From contig VGXI01000004.1 of the NCBI GenBank assembly GCA_016873475.1, positions 1 through 50,867 on the forward strand: a stretch of 50,867 bases of DNA, read 5' to 3'. Position numbers and translations under genes: made by a program. The notes beneath the pieces were generated by a model. That model worked only from the letters and a program-made list of their open reading frames with translations, was not told the DNA's origin and searched no databases. Positions 1 through 9,315 of the stretch are shown here, one piece after another (within the stretch, counting starts at the first letter, position 1; each line of letters begins with the position of its first letter). The stretch is from a bacterium (GTDB lineage Bacteria > Krumholzibacteriota > Krumholzibacteriia > JACNKJ01).

Positions 1-1138
1 CGCAGCCCCCGCTCGCCAGGGCAGGCGCCAGCGCCGCCTGCAGATCGGCGAGGCCCAGACCGGTCCCGGCGCAGCGGCCGGCCACCGGCAGGTAGCTGGC
101 CTCGCCCGGGGCGAGCGCCACGCTGATCCCGACCAGGTCGGCGGCGAGCGGATCGAGTCCGGTCGTCTCCGTGTCGACGGCGAAGCGCGCTGCCGCGGCC
201 AGCCGCGCGCCGAGGGCGGCCAGCTCCCCGGCGTCTTCCACGCAGCGGTAGCTGGCGAGCGGCGTCGCCCGGCTCTCGCCGAGGAACTCCGCGATCAGGC
301 TCTGGAAGCCGCGATCGACGAGCCAGGCCTGCACGGCCTGGCGATCGGGGGCCCCGGGGCGCCAGGCGGTCTCCGGGGCCGGCAGCGGCAGGTCCTCGAC
401 GAGCCCGATCAACTCCCGGGCGAGATAGGCCTGCTCCCGCCCGGCCTCGAGCTTGCGCCGCAGCGCGGGCGCGCCGATCGCCGCCAGGTTGGCGTAGAGC
501 GCATCCAGCGACGGGAACTCCGCGAGCAGCTTGGCGCTCCCCTTGTCGCCGATGCCCGGCACGCCGGGCACGTTGTCCGCGCTGTCGCCGGTGAGACTGA
601 GGAAGTCGCGGATCCGCGCCGGGGGCACGCCGAACTCCTCGGCCACCTCGGCCGGCCCCAGCTCGCGCGCCGGCCTGGCGCCGCTGGCCGGACGCAGCAG
701 GTGGATGCGCTCGTCGACGAGCTGGCAGAGGTCCTTGTCGCCCGAGGCGATGCGCACCTGCCAGCCCGCGGCCGCCGCCCGGCGCGCCGCGCTCGCGATC
801 AGGTCGTCCGCCTCGTAGCCCGGGCGGATCTCGAAGGCGATCCCGGCCAGCGGCAGGAAGCGCTTGAGCTGCTCGACGCTCGCGCGCAACTCGACCGGCG
901 TCGCCGCCCGCTGCGCCTTGTACGCGGGATAGCGCGCGTGCCGGAAACTCCCCCCGGGTGGGTCGAAGGCGACGAGGATGGCGTCCGGGGCCTGCTCGCG
1001 CCGCAGCGCGAGCAGGCTGCGCAGGAAGCCGAACTCCGCGCTCGTGTTCTCGCCGGCGCTGTTGGTCAGCGGGCTGCGGATCAGCGCGAAGTAGCTGCGG
1101 AAGGCCAGGGCATGGCCATCGATCAGGAGCAGCTTCAC
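1..1138 (-). CDS. polA: DNA polymerase I, N-terminal part (cut by window edge)
   Basis: This is the N-terminal 379 residues of DNA polymerase I, which fills gaps and removes RNA primers in replication and repair. The protein opens MKLLLIDGHALAFRSYFAL, followed by the 5'-nuclease domain with its acidic metal-binding clusters (AFDPPGG, EADDLI, SGDKDLCQLV) and the helix-hairpin-helix segment GVPGIGDKGSAKLL. A 3'-5' exonuclease domain begins near residue 330 with VDTETTGLDP, so the proofreading Asp and Glu are present at the start of that domain. The polymerase domain lies beyond the left edge. The start is GTG, overlapping the nadD stop as GTGA, so the two are translationally coupled. Only completeness is uncertain. 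Confidence 0.95.
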   Translation of the reverse strand, partial: MKLLLIDGHALAFRSYFALIRSPLTNSAGENTSAEFGFLRSLLALRREQAPDAILVAFDPPGGSFRHARYPAYKAQRAATPVELRASVEQLKRFLPLAGIAFEIRPGYEADDLIASAARRAAAAGWQVRIASGDKDLCQLVDERIHLLRPASGARPARELGPAEVAEEFGVPPARIRDFLSLTGDSADNVPGVPGIGDKGSAKLLAEFPSLDALYANLAAIGAPALRRKLEAGREQAYLARELIGLVEDLPLPAPETAWRPGAPDRQAVQAWLVDRGFQSLIAEFLGESRATPLASYRCVEDAGELAALGARLAAAARFAVDTETTGLDPLAADLVGISVALAPGEASYLPVAGRCAGTGLGLADLQAALAPALASGGC

Positions 1139-1731
1139 CCCGCCTCCTGGGGCCGGTAGAGGCCCGCGCGCTCGATGTAGGCCGCGACCGCCGGGGGCAG
1201 CCAGGGCGCCGGCCGCCCCGCCGCGATGGCGGCGCGGATCGTGCGGCTCTGAGCCGGGTGCGTCTCGCCGCTGCCCAGGCGGTGCGGCCAGGCAGCTGCG
1301 GGCGTCTCCCCGGGCCGCGCGACGACCAGCAGCTCGATCTCGGCGCAGAGCTGCGCGGGCTCGCGCCAGCTGTGGAGCTCGGCCAGGGCGTCGGCACCGA
1401 GGATGAGGAAGAAGTGGCAGCGTGCCCCGTCGCGCGCCTTGAGCGCCCGCACGGTGTCCAGCGTGTAGCTCGGCCCGCCGCGCTCTGCCTCGATGTCCTC
1501 GAGCCGGAGCCAGGGCTCGGCCGCGGCGAGCAGGCGCGCCATCGCGGCCCGCTGCGGATAGGGCGAGACAGCGGTGGGCGTCTTGTGCGGCGGCTGGTAG
1601 GCCGGCAGCAGCCAGACGGCGTCGAGCTGCCAGAGCGCGCGGGCGCGGCGGGCCAGCCAGAGGTGTCCTTCGTGCGGCGGATCGAAGCTGCCGCCGAGGA
1701 GCCCCACTCGCTCGCGCGCCGGGGCGCTCAT
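1135..1731 (-). CDS. nadD: Nicotinate-nucleotide adenylyltransferase
   Basis: NadD transfers AMP from ATP to nicotinate mononucleotide in NAD synthesis. The 198-residue length is normal. The nucleotidyltransferase signature GGSFDPPHEGH is at residues 13-23, SYTLDTV at 88-94, LGADAL at 111-116 and the C-terminal SRTIR motif (family consensus SSTxIR) at 162-166. The ATG start lies 3 bases after the bamD stop, and the stop overlaps the polA start, so the gene sits inside a tight operon. Confidence 0.96.
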   Translation of the reverse strand: MSAPARERVGLLGGSFDPPHEGHLWLARRARALWQLDAVWLLPAYQPPHKTPTAVSPYPQRAAMARLLAAAEPWLRLEDIEAERGGPSYTLDTVRALKARDGARCHFFLILGADALAELHSWREPAQLCAEIELLVVARPGETPAAAWPHRLGSGETHPAQSRTIRAAIAAGRPAPWLPPAVAAYIERAGLYRPQEAG

Positions 1732-1734
1732 CGC

Positions 1735-2463
1735 TCAGGGACCCAGCAGGGCCTGCGCGCGCCGGGCCAGCTCGCTGTCCGGTCGCTCGGCCTGGATGCG
1801 GGCGACCAGGCGCTCGGCCTCCGCCCGCTCCCCCTGGGCCAGGCGCAGGCGGATGAGGGCGAGTAGCGCCGTTTCCGCTTGCTGGCTCTCCGGCTGCTCG
1901 CGCAGGAGTTTCTCGTAGTAGAGGACCGCCGCCTGCGGCCGCTCCATGCGCTCGTAGAGCTGGGCGATCGCCAGGCTCTTCTTCGCGAGCTTCGCCCGCA
2001 GCGCCTCCAGGGAGCGCTGCGCCCAGGCCGCCTGCTCGCTCTGCGGGTAATCGAGCAGGAAGTCCGCCAGCATCTGGATCGCCTTGAGCGTCGGCGTCGC
2101 GTCGCGGTCGTAGGGCGGCGACTGGCGGACCCAGGCGAGCGCCTCGTAGAAGGCCGCCGCCGCGAGGGAATCGCTGCGCGGGTAGTCGCGCTGGAAGACC
2201 TCGAACTCGACCGCGGCCGTCGGATAGTCACCGTTCTCGAAGTAGGCGCGGCCGAGTTGGAAGTGCGCGTCCATCGCCTCCGCGCCGAGCCCGCTCTCCT
2301 CGAGGTAGAGCTGGTAGTCCTGGATCGCCGCCGGCCAGTCCCGGCGCGCGAAGGAGCGATCCGCGCGCTCTTTGCGACTCAGCTCGCGCCCCGCGGAGCA
2401 GGCGAGCGCCAGACTGCCCGCCAGGAGCGTCGCGCCCCCGAGCAGCCGCCCCGCTCGCCTCAC
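1735..2463 (-). CDS. bamD: BamD-like outer-membrane assembly lipoprotein
   Basis: The 242-residue protein has a signal peptide with lipobox LALAC (lipidated Cys22), followed by TPR-like helical pairs. Segments such as FQRDYPRSD, DFLLDYPQSEQAAWA and YYEKLLREQPES match the YfiO/BamD family, which helps BamA fold beta-barrel proteins into the outer membrane. It acts at the periplasmic face of the outer membrane. The start is GTG overlapping the stop of the upstream TPR lipoprotein gene as GTGA. The barrel proteins encoded elsewhere in the window would be its clients. Assignment as BamD rather than another TPR lipoprotein is likely but rests on family resemblance. Confidence 0.85.
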   Translation of the reverse strand: MRRAGRLLGGATLLAGSLALACSAGRELSRKERADRSFARRDWPAAIQDYQLYLEESGLGAEAMDAHFQLGRAYFENGDYPTAAVEFEVFQRDYPRSDSLAAAAFYEALAWVRQSPPYDRDATPTLKAIQMLADFLLDYPQSEQAAWAQRSLEALRAKLAKKSLAIAQLYERMERPQAAVLYYEKLLREQPESQQAETALLALIRLRLAQGERAEAERLVARIQAERPDSELARRAQALLGP

Positions 2464-3422
2464 CGCAGCCTCGCCTTCTCGAGGGTCGCCAGACGCTCGA
2501 TCGCGCGGTCGTAGACCCGTCCCGTCTGGGTATTGCTCTCGTCGATGACTTTGCGGTAGCAGGCAACCGCCTCCTGGTACTCGCGCAGGCTCTCGTAGCT
2601 GGCGCCCAGCTCGAGCAGGGCTTCCGCCCGCAGGGGTGGGTTCTCGCCGAAGCCCAGGGCGCGGCGAAGGTAGGCGACCGCCCGCTCGTAGTCCATCCGC
2701 CCGTTCGCCGCCCGCGCCTGCTCGATGAGGAGTTCCTGATAGAGCCAGACCGCCTCGTGGCGCAGGCGATGCCGCGGCTCTCGGCGCAGGAAGGGCTCGA
2801 GGACGTCCAGCGCCTGCAGATCGTGCGCGAGCTGGTGCAAGCTCACCGCGTAGGGGTGGACCGCGTCCTGCGCCGCGCTGCTGTCCGGGTAGGCGGCGAT
2901 CGCCTGGCCGTAGAGCGTCATCGCGACGGGCCAGTCGCGCCTGGCGTAGGCGTGCTCGGCCATGAAGAAGGCGTAGGGCCCGAGATCGAGCCGGGGCGAG
3001 AAGGCCAGGGCGGCTGCCCAGCGCCGCGCCGCGCGACTCTTCTGACCGGCGGCGAAGTCGACCCGGGCGCGCTGGTCGAAGAGCGCGGTGGCCGTCGTCG
3101 CCCGCGCCGGCTCGAGGCCGATCAGCGTCCGGAAGTAGCCCTCGGCCTCGCTGTCGCGGTCCAGGGCCAGCAGGCTGCTCGCCACGAGCTCGAGCGCTTC
3201 GGGATGCTCGGGCGCGCGCAGGAGGACGTAGAGCCCCTCCAGCTGCGCCTCCTCGTAGCGGCCCGCCGTGTAGTGCTCGCGACCGTCGCGCAGGTGCGAG
3301 CGGATCTCGCCGCCGCTGCAGCCGGTCCCCGCCAGGAGCGCGCCGGCGGCGAGGCCGGCGACCACGGCGCGCCCGCTCCGGCCAAGGCGCCGCCCCGCGG
3401 CGGAGCCGACTCTCGCCATCAT
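2460..3422 (-). CDS. TPR-repeat lipoprotein
   Basis: This 320-residue protein begins with a basic N-terminus, a hydrophobic stretch and a lipobox-like LAGTGC (Cys35), then consists of tetratricopeptide-type helical repeats through to the C-terminus (for example HYTAGRYEEAQLEGL, YERAVAYLRRALGF, YQEAVACYRKVIDES). TPR lipoproteins of this kind scaffold envelope complexes. Its overlap with both neighbours (ATGA upstream, GTGA downstream into bamD) suggests a role tied to outer-membrane assembly, which is inference. ATG at 3422 overlaps the preceding TGA; a second ATG directly follows and cannot be excluded as the start. Confidence 0.8.
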   Translation of the reverse strand: MMARVGSAAGRRLGRSGRAVVAGLAAGALLAGTGCSGGEIRSHLRDGREHYTAGRYEEAQLEGLYVLLRAPEHPEALELVASSLLALDRDSEAEGYFRTLIGLEPARATTATALFDQRARVDFAAGQKSRAARRWAAALAFSPRLDLGPYAFFMAEHAYARRDWPVAMTLYGQAIAAYPDSSAAQDAVHPYAVSLHQLAHDLQALDVLEPFLRREPRHRLRHEAVWLYQELLIEQARAANGRMDYERAVAYLRRALGFGENPPLRAEALLELGASYESLREYQEAVACYRKVIDESNTQTGRVYDRAIERLATLEKARLR

Positions 3423-4081
3423 TCGCTGCTCTGGTTGCTGAAGAAGAGGTAGACGAGGGCCGCCACCATGCCGGTGACGACGAAGGGCTCCGCCGACTTC
3501 GACCAGTCGCGCTCCTTCAGCTCCGGCGCCGTGAAAGGGTAGCTCGGCGAGGCGACCAGCTCGCGGAGGGCGTAGGGGAAACGGTCGGCCATCAGCACCT
3601 CGCGCTGCGTCGCGGCCAGTTCGCTGCCCGCCGTCGCGTCCAGCAGGCGGCAGGCGACGATGCAGGCCCCGTGGCGCTCGATTTCCTTGCGCGTCCACAG
3701 CGCGCTGCGATCGACGCCCGTGTAGGCGATGCGCAGATCGAGAATGCGGAACTCGAGGTGGCGGGCGCAGTCCCCGGGCCCCGGCGCCGGCGCGATGCCC
3801 TGGCGGCGCGCCGCCTCGGTGAGCGCCAGCTCCAGGAGACCGTTGCCCGCGTGCTCGGCCGCCGGCGCGATGAAGAGGCAATCCCCGGCGCGGGCGCCGA
3901 GTTCGGCCAGGCTGGCCGCCGCCACCTCGGCCGCCATGCTGTGGGCGAGACCGAGGTTGGTCGGCGTTCCGTCGACGCGCAGGGGCGTCGGCTCCGCGGC
4001 GGGCGCGGCGCTGGCGAGCAGCGGGACGAGGGCGAGCAGGCAGACGAGCGCCCTGGGCGCAGCGGGGCGAGTGGCGCGCAT
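3419..4081 (-). CDS. Unknown secreted protein with C-terminal hydrophobic anchor
   Basis: I do not recognise this 220-residue protein. It has a typical signal peptide (MRATRPAAPRALVCLLALV, probably cleaved near ASAAPAA), a mixed alpha/beta middle with four cysteines (GDCLF, GDCARH, GACIVACRLL), and a C-terminal hydrophobic segment VTGMVAALVYLFF ending in a short polar tail. A tail anchor or membrane-inserted helix is therefore likely. It is the first gene of the operon leading to bamD, nadD and polA, behind a strong promoter, with GGAGA 5 bases before the ATG. An ATG-like start further upstream at 4138 would lie at the promoter -35 box and is rejected. Confidence 0.7.
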   Translation of the reverse strand: MRATRPAAPRALVCLLALVPLLASAAPAAEPTPLRVDGTPTNLGLAHSMAAEVAAASLAELGARAGDCLFIAPAAEHAGNGLLELALTEAARRQGIAPAPGPGDCARHLEFRILDLRIAYTGVDRSALWTRKEIERHGACIVACRLLDATAGSELAATQREVLMADRFPYALRELVASPSYPFTAPELKERDWSKSAEPFVVTGMVAALVYLFFSNQSSE

Positions 4082-4109
4082 GGCTTCTCCGGCGGCTGGA
4101 GTCCCGTTG

Positions 4110-4138
4110 GGTATAGGAAGCGCCCGCGGCAGTGTCAA
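4110..4138 (-). promoter_or_regulatory. Sigma70-type promoter for the bamD-nadD-polA operon
   Basis: A perfect -35 TTGACA (4133-4138), a 17-base spacer and -10 TATACC (4110-4115) predict a start near 4103, 22 bases before the ATG of the first gene. The rimO stop codon TGA is embedded in the -35 hexamer. Confidence 0.7.
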
Positions 4139-5550
4139 GGCAAAGCGCCCCCCGTCCGGCGGCCGAGCAGATCGTAGACGTCGGCGCCGATGACCTCGAC
4201 CTCAACCCACTGCCCGAGATCGAGTTCCGCGTCGTCCTCGAGGAAGAGGTGGCCGTCCACCTCGTAGGCTTCCCGGGCCGTGCGCAGGGCGGCCCGCGCG
4301 CCGGCGAAAGGAGCGCTGCCCAGGGGGTCGAGGCTCCGCTCCGGGCTCAGGCCCTCTCCCCGGCCGGCCAGGGCTTCCACCACCGCCAGAGCGCGCCGGC
4401 CGAGCCAGCGCTGCGCCCGCTCCTCGCTGTGCGCCATCTGCCCGAGCTGGACGGCTTCCACGCGCTCGGCGATCCGCTCGGCCGGCACGGCGGCGCCGAG
4501 CCTCGGAGCGGCCGTGCCCGCTTCGCGGCTGTAGCCGAAGACGCCGAGGTGGTCGAAGGGCAGCTCGGCGAGGAAGTCGAGCAGCGCGGCGAGGTCGGCC
4601 TCCGTCTCGCCGGGGTGCCCGACGAGCACCGTGCTGCGCAGGGTGAGATCGGGGCGCTCTTGCCTCAGGGCGCCGTAGAGGCTGCGCAGGCGAGCCTGGT
4701 CGTGCCCGCGGCGCATCAGGCCCAGCATGCGGTCGCTGGCGTGCTGGATGGGCATGTCCAGGTAGGGCACGACGCGGGGCAGCGCGAAGAGCGCCAACAG
4801 ATCCGGCACCTCGACCAGCGTCGGGTGCAGGTAGAAGACGCGGATCCAGGTGAGGGCCTCCACGCGGGAGAGCCGCTCGACGAGGGCGAACAGACCGGCG
4901 GTGCCGCCGTCGCGCCCGTAGAAGCCGGTGTCCTGGCTGATGAGGTTGATCTCCCGCACACCGCGCGCGGCCAGGGCGCGCACCTCGGCTGCGATCGCCT
5001 CCGGCGGGCGGCTCTGGAAGCGCCCGCGGATGCCCGGAATCGCGCAGAAGCTGCAGCGGCGGCTGCAGCCCTCGCCGACCTTGACGTAGGCGAGGTGCGG
5101 CGGTGTCAGCAGGGGCCGCTCCGCGAAGCCCGCGAAGCTGATGCGCGGCGCCGCGGGCGTCAGGGAGTCGCCGCCGTCGCTCTCCGCGTCCGTGAAGAGA
5201 GCGCTCAGGGCCGCCGCCAGGCGGTCCTGCTGGCCGACGCCGGCCAGCAGGTCGATCTCGGGGATCTCGGCGCGCAGCTCGTCCGCGTAGCGCTGGGGCA
5301 GGCAGCCGATCACGGCGAGCTTGGCGCCGGTCTCGCCCTTGAGCCGGGCCAACTCGAGGATGCGCTCGATCGACTGCTCGCGCGCGCTCTCGATGAAGGA
5401 GCAGGTGTTGAGCAGCAGCAGCTCGGCGGCCGCCGGACTCGGCTCGTGCCGGAATCCGCGGCCCAGGAGCAGGCCCAGCGCGGCCTCGCTGTCGACGAGG
5501 GTCTTGCTGCAGCCGAGGGACTCGAGATAGACGCGCCGACCCGCGCTCAC
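4135..5550 (-). CDS. rimO: Ribosomal protein S12 methylthiotransferase RimO
   Basis: RimO is a radical-SAM enzyme that adds a methylthio group to an aspartate of ribosomal protein S12. The 471-residue protein has the N-terminal UPF0004 domain with cluster cysteines Cys14, Cys50 and Cys83, the radical-SAM motif GCSRRCSFC (Cys162, Cys166, Cys169) followed by IPGIRGRFQSR, and a C-terminal TRAM-like domain. The IPGIRG and FQSR context favours RimO over the tRNA enzyme MiaB. Translation starts at GTG within a GTGA overlap with ftsK, so it is coupled to ftsK. It is the last gene of accC-ftsK-rimO. Confidence 0.94.
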   Translation of the reverse strand: MSAGRRVYLESLGCSKTLVDSEAALGLLLGRGFRHEPSPAAAELLLLNTCSFIESAREQSIERILELARLKGETGAKLAVIGCLPQRYADELRAEIPEIDLLAGVGQQDRLAAALSALFTDAESDGGDSLTPAAPRISFAGFAERPLLTPPHLAYVKVGEGCSRRCSFCAIPGIRGRFQSRPPEAIAAEVRALAARGVREINLISQDTGFYGRDGGTAGLFALVERLSRVEALTWIRVFYLHPTLVEVPDLLALFALPRVVPYLDMPIQHASDRMLGLMRRGHDQARLRSLYGALRQERPDLTLRSTVLVGHPGETEADLAALLDFLAELPFDHLGVFGYSREAGTAAPRLGAAVPAERIAERVEAVQLGQMAHSEERAQRWLGRRALAVVEALAGRGEGLSPERSLDPLGSAPFAGARAALRTAREAYEVDGHLFLEDDAELDLGQWVEVEVIGADVYDLLGRRTGGALP

Positions 5551-7850
5551 GGGCGCGCCTCCCGGTCCTCGGGAGCGAGGGCTTCGGGCCCCACGAGCAG
5601 CTCCCGCGCCTTGCTGCCCGTGTGGGGCCCGACGATCCCGGCGTCCTCGAGCATGTCCATCAGGCGGCTGGCGCGCGTGTAGCCCACGCGCAGGCGCCGC
5701 TGGAGCATCGTCGTGCTGCCGAAGCCGGCGAGGATCACCGTGCGCTTGGCGTCGCCGAAGAGCTCGTCCTCACCCTCGAAGTCGAGCCCGCCCTCGCGGC
5801 GCTGCTCGAGGTCGATGTGCCCGGGCTCGCCGCCCACCGCGCGCCAGTGGGCGACGACCCGCTCGACCTCGGCCGTCTCGACGAAGGCGCCGTGCAGGCG
5901 GCGCGGGAAGGGCTGCCGCCCGTGCTTGAAGAGCATGTCGCCGCGGCCGATGAGCGTTTCAGCGCCCACGGCGTCGAGGATGGTCTTCGAGTCGAAGCGG
6001 CTGAAGACCTTGAAGGCGATGCGGCTCGGGAAGTTCGCCTTGATGACGCCGTCGATGATGTCGACGCTCGGCCGCTGGGTGGCGAGGATCAGGTGGATGC
6101 CCACCGCGCGCGCCATCTGCGCGAGGCGCACGATGGGCGGCTGCACGTCCTTGCCGAGGGTCATCATCAGGTCGGCGAACTCCTCGACCACGCCGACCAG
6201 GAAGGGCAGCGTCTCCTCGACGCGGCGGCCTTCGGCGTCCGTGACCTCGCCGGCGCGCACCTTGGCGTTGTACTCGCCGATGCTGCGCACGCCGACGGGC
6301 TTGAGCAGCAGGTAGCGCCGCTCCATCTCCCCCACGAGCCAGTTGAGGGCCGACAGCGCCACGCGGTTGTCGGTGATCACCGGGTGCAGCAGGTGCGGGA
6401 TCTCGTTGTAGACGGACAGCTCGAGCATCTTGGGGTCGACGAGAAAGAGGCGCAGCGTCTCCGGGGTGTGCGCGAGCAGCAGGCTGAGGAGGATGCTGTT
6501 GATGCACACGCTCTTGCCCGTGCCCGTCGCGCCGGCGACGAGCAGGTGGGGCATCTCGGCGAGATCGGTCCAGACGGCGCGGCCGTCGACGTCGACGCCC
6601 AGGGCAAGCGCCAGCTCGCCGCCCGCGCCCTGCGGCTCGGCCGCCTCCAGCACCTCGCGCAGGCGGATCACGCGCGGCCGCGGATTCGGCAGCTCGATGC
6701 CCACCGCCGCCTTGCCGGGGATCGGCGCCACCATGCGCAGCTCCTTGCTGCGCAGCGCGAGGGCGAGATCCTCGCGCCGGCTGACGATCTGGCTCACCTT
6801 GACGCCCGCGTCCGGCTCGAACTCGTAGGTCGTGACCACCGGCCCCTGGCTCATCGCGCTGACGCGGCCGCCGATGTTGAAGCTGGCCAGCTTGTCGACG
6901 AGCAAGCGGGCCCGCTCCTCGGCGAAACGGCGGTCCGCGGGATCGCCCTGGCCCGCGGCGGGCGCGAGCAGCGTGAGCGCGGGCAGCGGCGCGCCGGCGC
7001 CCCGCGGGCGCCGCGGCGCGGGCTTCGGCCTGGGTGCTCGCTCCGCGCTCGCGGCGAGGGCCGGCGCCGCGGCAGCCGCTGCCCCTCCGCCCGGCGCCGC
7101 CGGCGCCGCCGGCGGCGGCGCGGCGACTGCCAGCGGCGGGCGTGGCGGCGTCTCGGCGGCCACCGCGGCAGCGGCCTCGGCGCGAGCGGCCGCCGCTTCG
7201 GCAGCCTGCGCCCGCCGGCGCGCCCGGGCCGCCGCCAGCCGCGCGCCGCCACGGCGCAAGCCGACAGCCACGCCGCGGCCGCCGGCGCCCAGTCCCAGGC
7301 CCACAGCGCGCGCCGCCCGCAGGAGGGCGCGCGGCAGCCAGCCGAAGAGCAAGCGCGCCGGCCCACGGACCCAGGCAGCGGGCAGCAGGATGACGAGCCC
7401 GATCGCGCTCAGGAGCGCGAGGCAGACGCTCGTGCCCGTCGGGCCGAGGAGGCGACTGATGCCTTCGCTCAGCAGCTCGCCCAGCCAACCTTGGCGGGCC
7501 GCGCTGGGGCCGCCGGCCGCCGGCGCACCCAGCCAGAGCAGCGCCAGCAGGGCGACGGCTGACCAGGGAATTAGCAGGGAGCGCCGCGGGCGACCGGCGA
7601 AGTCGGCGAGGCCGGCGAGCAGCAGGTAGGGACCCAGGAGCCAGGCGCCGAGCGCGCCGAGCAGGAAGCGCTGCGCGCCCGCGAGCAGGGCGCCGACGAT
7701 GCCGAAGGGATGCTGGGTGTCGAGCAGGCGCTCGCCCCAGGTCTGGCCGGGCCAGTCGCCGGGCGGCGGCCCTGCCAGCGCCCCCAGCAGGAGGGTGGCG
7801 GCGAGAAGGGCGACGAGGCCCCGGACCCAATGTCGCTGCGCCCTGGCCAT
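5547..7850 (-). CDS. ftsK: DNA translocase FtsK/SpoIIIE
   Basis: This is a septal DNA pump that moves chromosome ends into daughter cells and activates dimer resolution. The 767 residues begin with about four membrane segments in the first 160 residues, followed by a low-complexity Ala/Pro/Arg linker (about 180-300). The motor follows, with Walker A GATGTGKS near residue 440, the LFLVDPKMLELSVYN segment, and ATQRPSVDIIDG. A C-terminal gamma winged-helix domain (VGYTRASRLMDMLEDAGIVGP) reads KOPS-like polarity sites. The length is close to SpoIIIE and much shorter than E. coli FtsK, the difference lying in the linker. It lies 16 bases downstream of accC and overlaps rimO. Confidence 0.95.
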   Translation of the reverse strand: MARAQRHWVRGLVALLAATLLLGALAGPPPGDWPGQTWGERLLDTQHPFGIVGALLAGAQRFLLGALGAWLLGPYLLLAGLADFAGRPRRSLLIPWSAVALLALLWLGAPAAGGPSAARQGWLGELLSEGISRLLGPTGTSVCLALLSAIGLVILLPAAWVRGPARLLFGWLPRALLRAARAVGLGLGAGGRGVAVGLRRGGARLAAARARRRAQAAEAAAARAEAAAAVAAETPPRPPLAVAAPPPAAPAAPGGGAAAAAAPALAASAERAPRPKPAPRRPRGAGAPLPALTLLAPAAGQGDPADRRFAEERARLLVDKLASFNIGGRVSAMSQGPVVTTYEFEPDAGVKVSQIVSRREDLALALRSKELRMVAPIPGKAAVGIELPNPRPRVIRLREVLEAAEPQGAGGELALALGVDVDGRAVWTDLAEMPHLLVAGATGTGKSVCINSILLSLLLAHTPETLRLFLVDPKMLELSVYNEIPHLLHPVITDNRVALSALNWLVGEMERRYLLLKPVGVRSIGEYNAKVRAGEVTDAEGRRVEETLPFLVGVVEEFADLMMTLGKDVQPPIVRLAQMARAVGIHLILATQRPSVDIIDGVIKANFPSRIAFKVFSRFDSKTILDAVGAETLIGRGDMLFKHGRQPFPRRLHGAFVETAEVERVVAHWRAVGGEPGHIDLEQRREGGLDFEGEDELFGDAKRTVILAGFGSTTMLQRRLRVGYTRASRLMDMLEDAGIVGPHTGSKARELLVGPEALAPEDREARP

Positions 7851-7866
7851 CCTGCTGCGGACCGGC

Positions 7867-9222
7867 TCAGCGCCCGGCGCTGCGCCAGTCCTCCTCCTCG
7901 AGGAAGTGCGTGCTGAACTCGCCGCTCAGGTAGCGCGGATGCTGCATGATGCGCGCGTGGAAGCCCAGCGTGGAGGGCACGCCCTCGATCACGCACTCGT
8001 CCAGCGCGCGGCGCATGCGGCGGATCGCCTCGTCCCGATCGGCGCCGTAGGTGATCAGTTTGGCGATCATCGAGTCGTAGAAGGGCGGAATGCGGTAGCC
8101 GCTGTAGACGTGCGTGTCGACGCGCACTCCCGGCCCCCCCGGCGCGTGGAAGCTGGTCACCGTGCCCGGCGCCGGCGCGAAGTCGCGCTCGGGATCCTCC
8201 GCGTTGATCCGGCACTCGATGGCGTGGCCCTTGAGGACGACGTCCTCCTGGCGGAAGCTGAGCGGCTCGCCCGCCGCGACGCGGATCTGCTCCTTGAGCA
8301 GGTCCAGGCCGGTCACCATCTCGGTCACCGGATGCTCGACCTGGATGCGCGTGTTCATCTCCATGAAGTAGAAGCGGCCGCCGGGCTCGAGCAGGAACTC
8401 GACCGTGCCCGCCGAGTGGTAGCCCACCGTCGTGGCGGCGCGCACGGCCGCGCGGCCCATGCGCTCGCGCAGCGCCGGATCCATGGCCGGCGAAGGGGAC
8501 TCCTCGATCAGCTTCTGATGGCGCCTCTGGATGGAGCAGTCGCGCTCGCCGAGGTGGACGATGCGCCCGTGCTTGTCGCCGATGACCTGGATCTCGACGT
8601 GGCGCGGCCGCAGGACCAGCTTCTCCAGATAGACGTCGCCGCGCCCGAAGGAGGCCTCCGCCTCGCCCTGGGCGGCGCTGAAGGCGCGGCGCAGCTCCTC
8701 CTCGTCGGCGGCCGCGCGCATGCCCTTGCCGCCACCGCCCGCGCTGGCCTTGATCATGACTGGGAAGCCGATCTCGCGGGCGATCTGGAGGGCCTTCACC
8801 TCGTCCTCGACCAGCCCCTCGCTGCCCGGCACCACGGGCACCCCGGCGGCGATCATCGTCTCGCGCGCGAGGGCCTTGTCGCCCATGCGCCGGATCATCT
8901 CCGGGTCGGGCCCGACGAAGATGAGCCCGTGCGACTGGCAGACCTCGGCGAAATGCGCGTTCTCGGCCAGGAAGCCGTAGCCCGGGTGCACGGCGTCCGC
9001 GCCCGTCACGGCGGCGGCGCTGATGATGTTGTGGATGTTCAGGTAGCTGCGGCTCGAGGCGGCAGGACCGATGCAGACGGTCTCGTGGGCGAACTTGACG
9101 TGGAGGCTGTCGACGTCGGCCTCCGAGTGGAGGGCGACGGTCTCGATGCCCAGCTCCTCACAGGCGCGCATGATGCGCAGCGCGATCTCGCCGCGGTTGG
9201 CCACCACGAGCTTCTTGATCAT
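7867..9222 (-). CDS. accC: Biotin carboxylase subunit of acetyl-CoA carboxylase
   Basis: AccC carboxylates the biotin carried on AccB, the first half of the malonyl-CoA reaction feeding the fab cluster. The 451-residue protein shows [18 protein letters not shown] at the N-terminus, [10 protein letters not shown] at 79-88, the ATP-grasp glycine loop GGGGKG at 162-167 and the [14 protein letters not shown] active-site region. ATG 9222 is preceded by AAGGGG at good spacing; the longer reading from 9276 adds 18 unconserved residues and is rejected. The gene has its own promoter and is separated from accB by pilT, which is unusual. Confidence 0.97.
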   Translation of the reverse strand: MIKKLVVANRGEIALRIMRACEELGIETVALHSEADVDSLHVKFAHETVCIGPAASSRSYLNIHNIISAAAVTGADAVHPGYGFLAENAHFAEVCQSHGLIFVGPDPEMIRRMGDKALARETMIAAGVPVVPGSEGLVEDEVKALQIAREIGFPVMIKASAGGGGKGMRAAADEEELRRAFSAAQGEAEASFGRGDVYLEKLVLRPRHVEIQVIGDKHGRIVHLGERDCSIQRRHQKLIEESPSPAMDPALRERMGRAAVRAATTVGYHSAGTVEFLLEPGGRFYFMEMNTRIQVEHPVTEMVTGLDLLKEQIRVAAGEPLSFRQEDVVLKGHAIECRINAEDPERDFAPAPGTVTSFHAPGGPGVRVDTHVYSGYRIPPFYDSMIAKLITYGADRDEAIRRMRRALDECVIEGVPSTLGFHARIMQHPRYLSGEFSTHFLEEEDWRSAGR

Positions 9223-9265
9223 GCCCGCCCCTTCAGCAAGGGCGCGGTCTGCCCGCGCCCGGTCT

Positions 9266-9294
9266 GGGAATAGCACAGGGCGCAGGGAGTGTCC
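9266..9294 (-). promoter_or_regulatory. Promoter for accC-ftsK-rimO
   Basis: TGGACA (9289-9294), a 17-base spacer and TATTCC (9266-9271), with an extended TGC before the -10, predict transcription from about 9259 and a 37-base leader before accC. Confidence 0.55.
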
Positions 9295-9315
9295 AGAAGC
9301 CTTTGCCGGCGCGGT

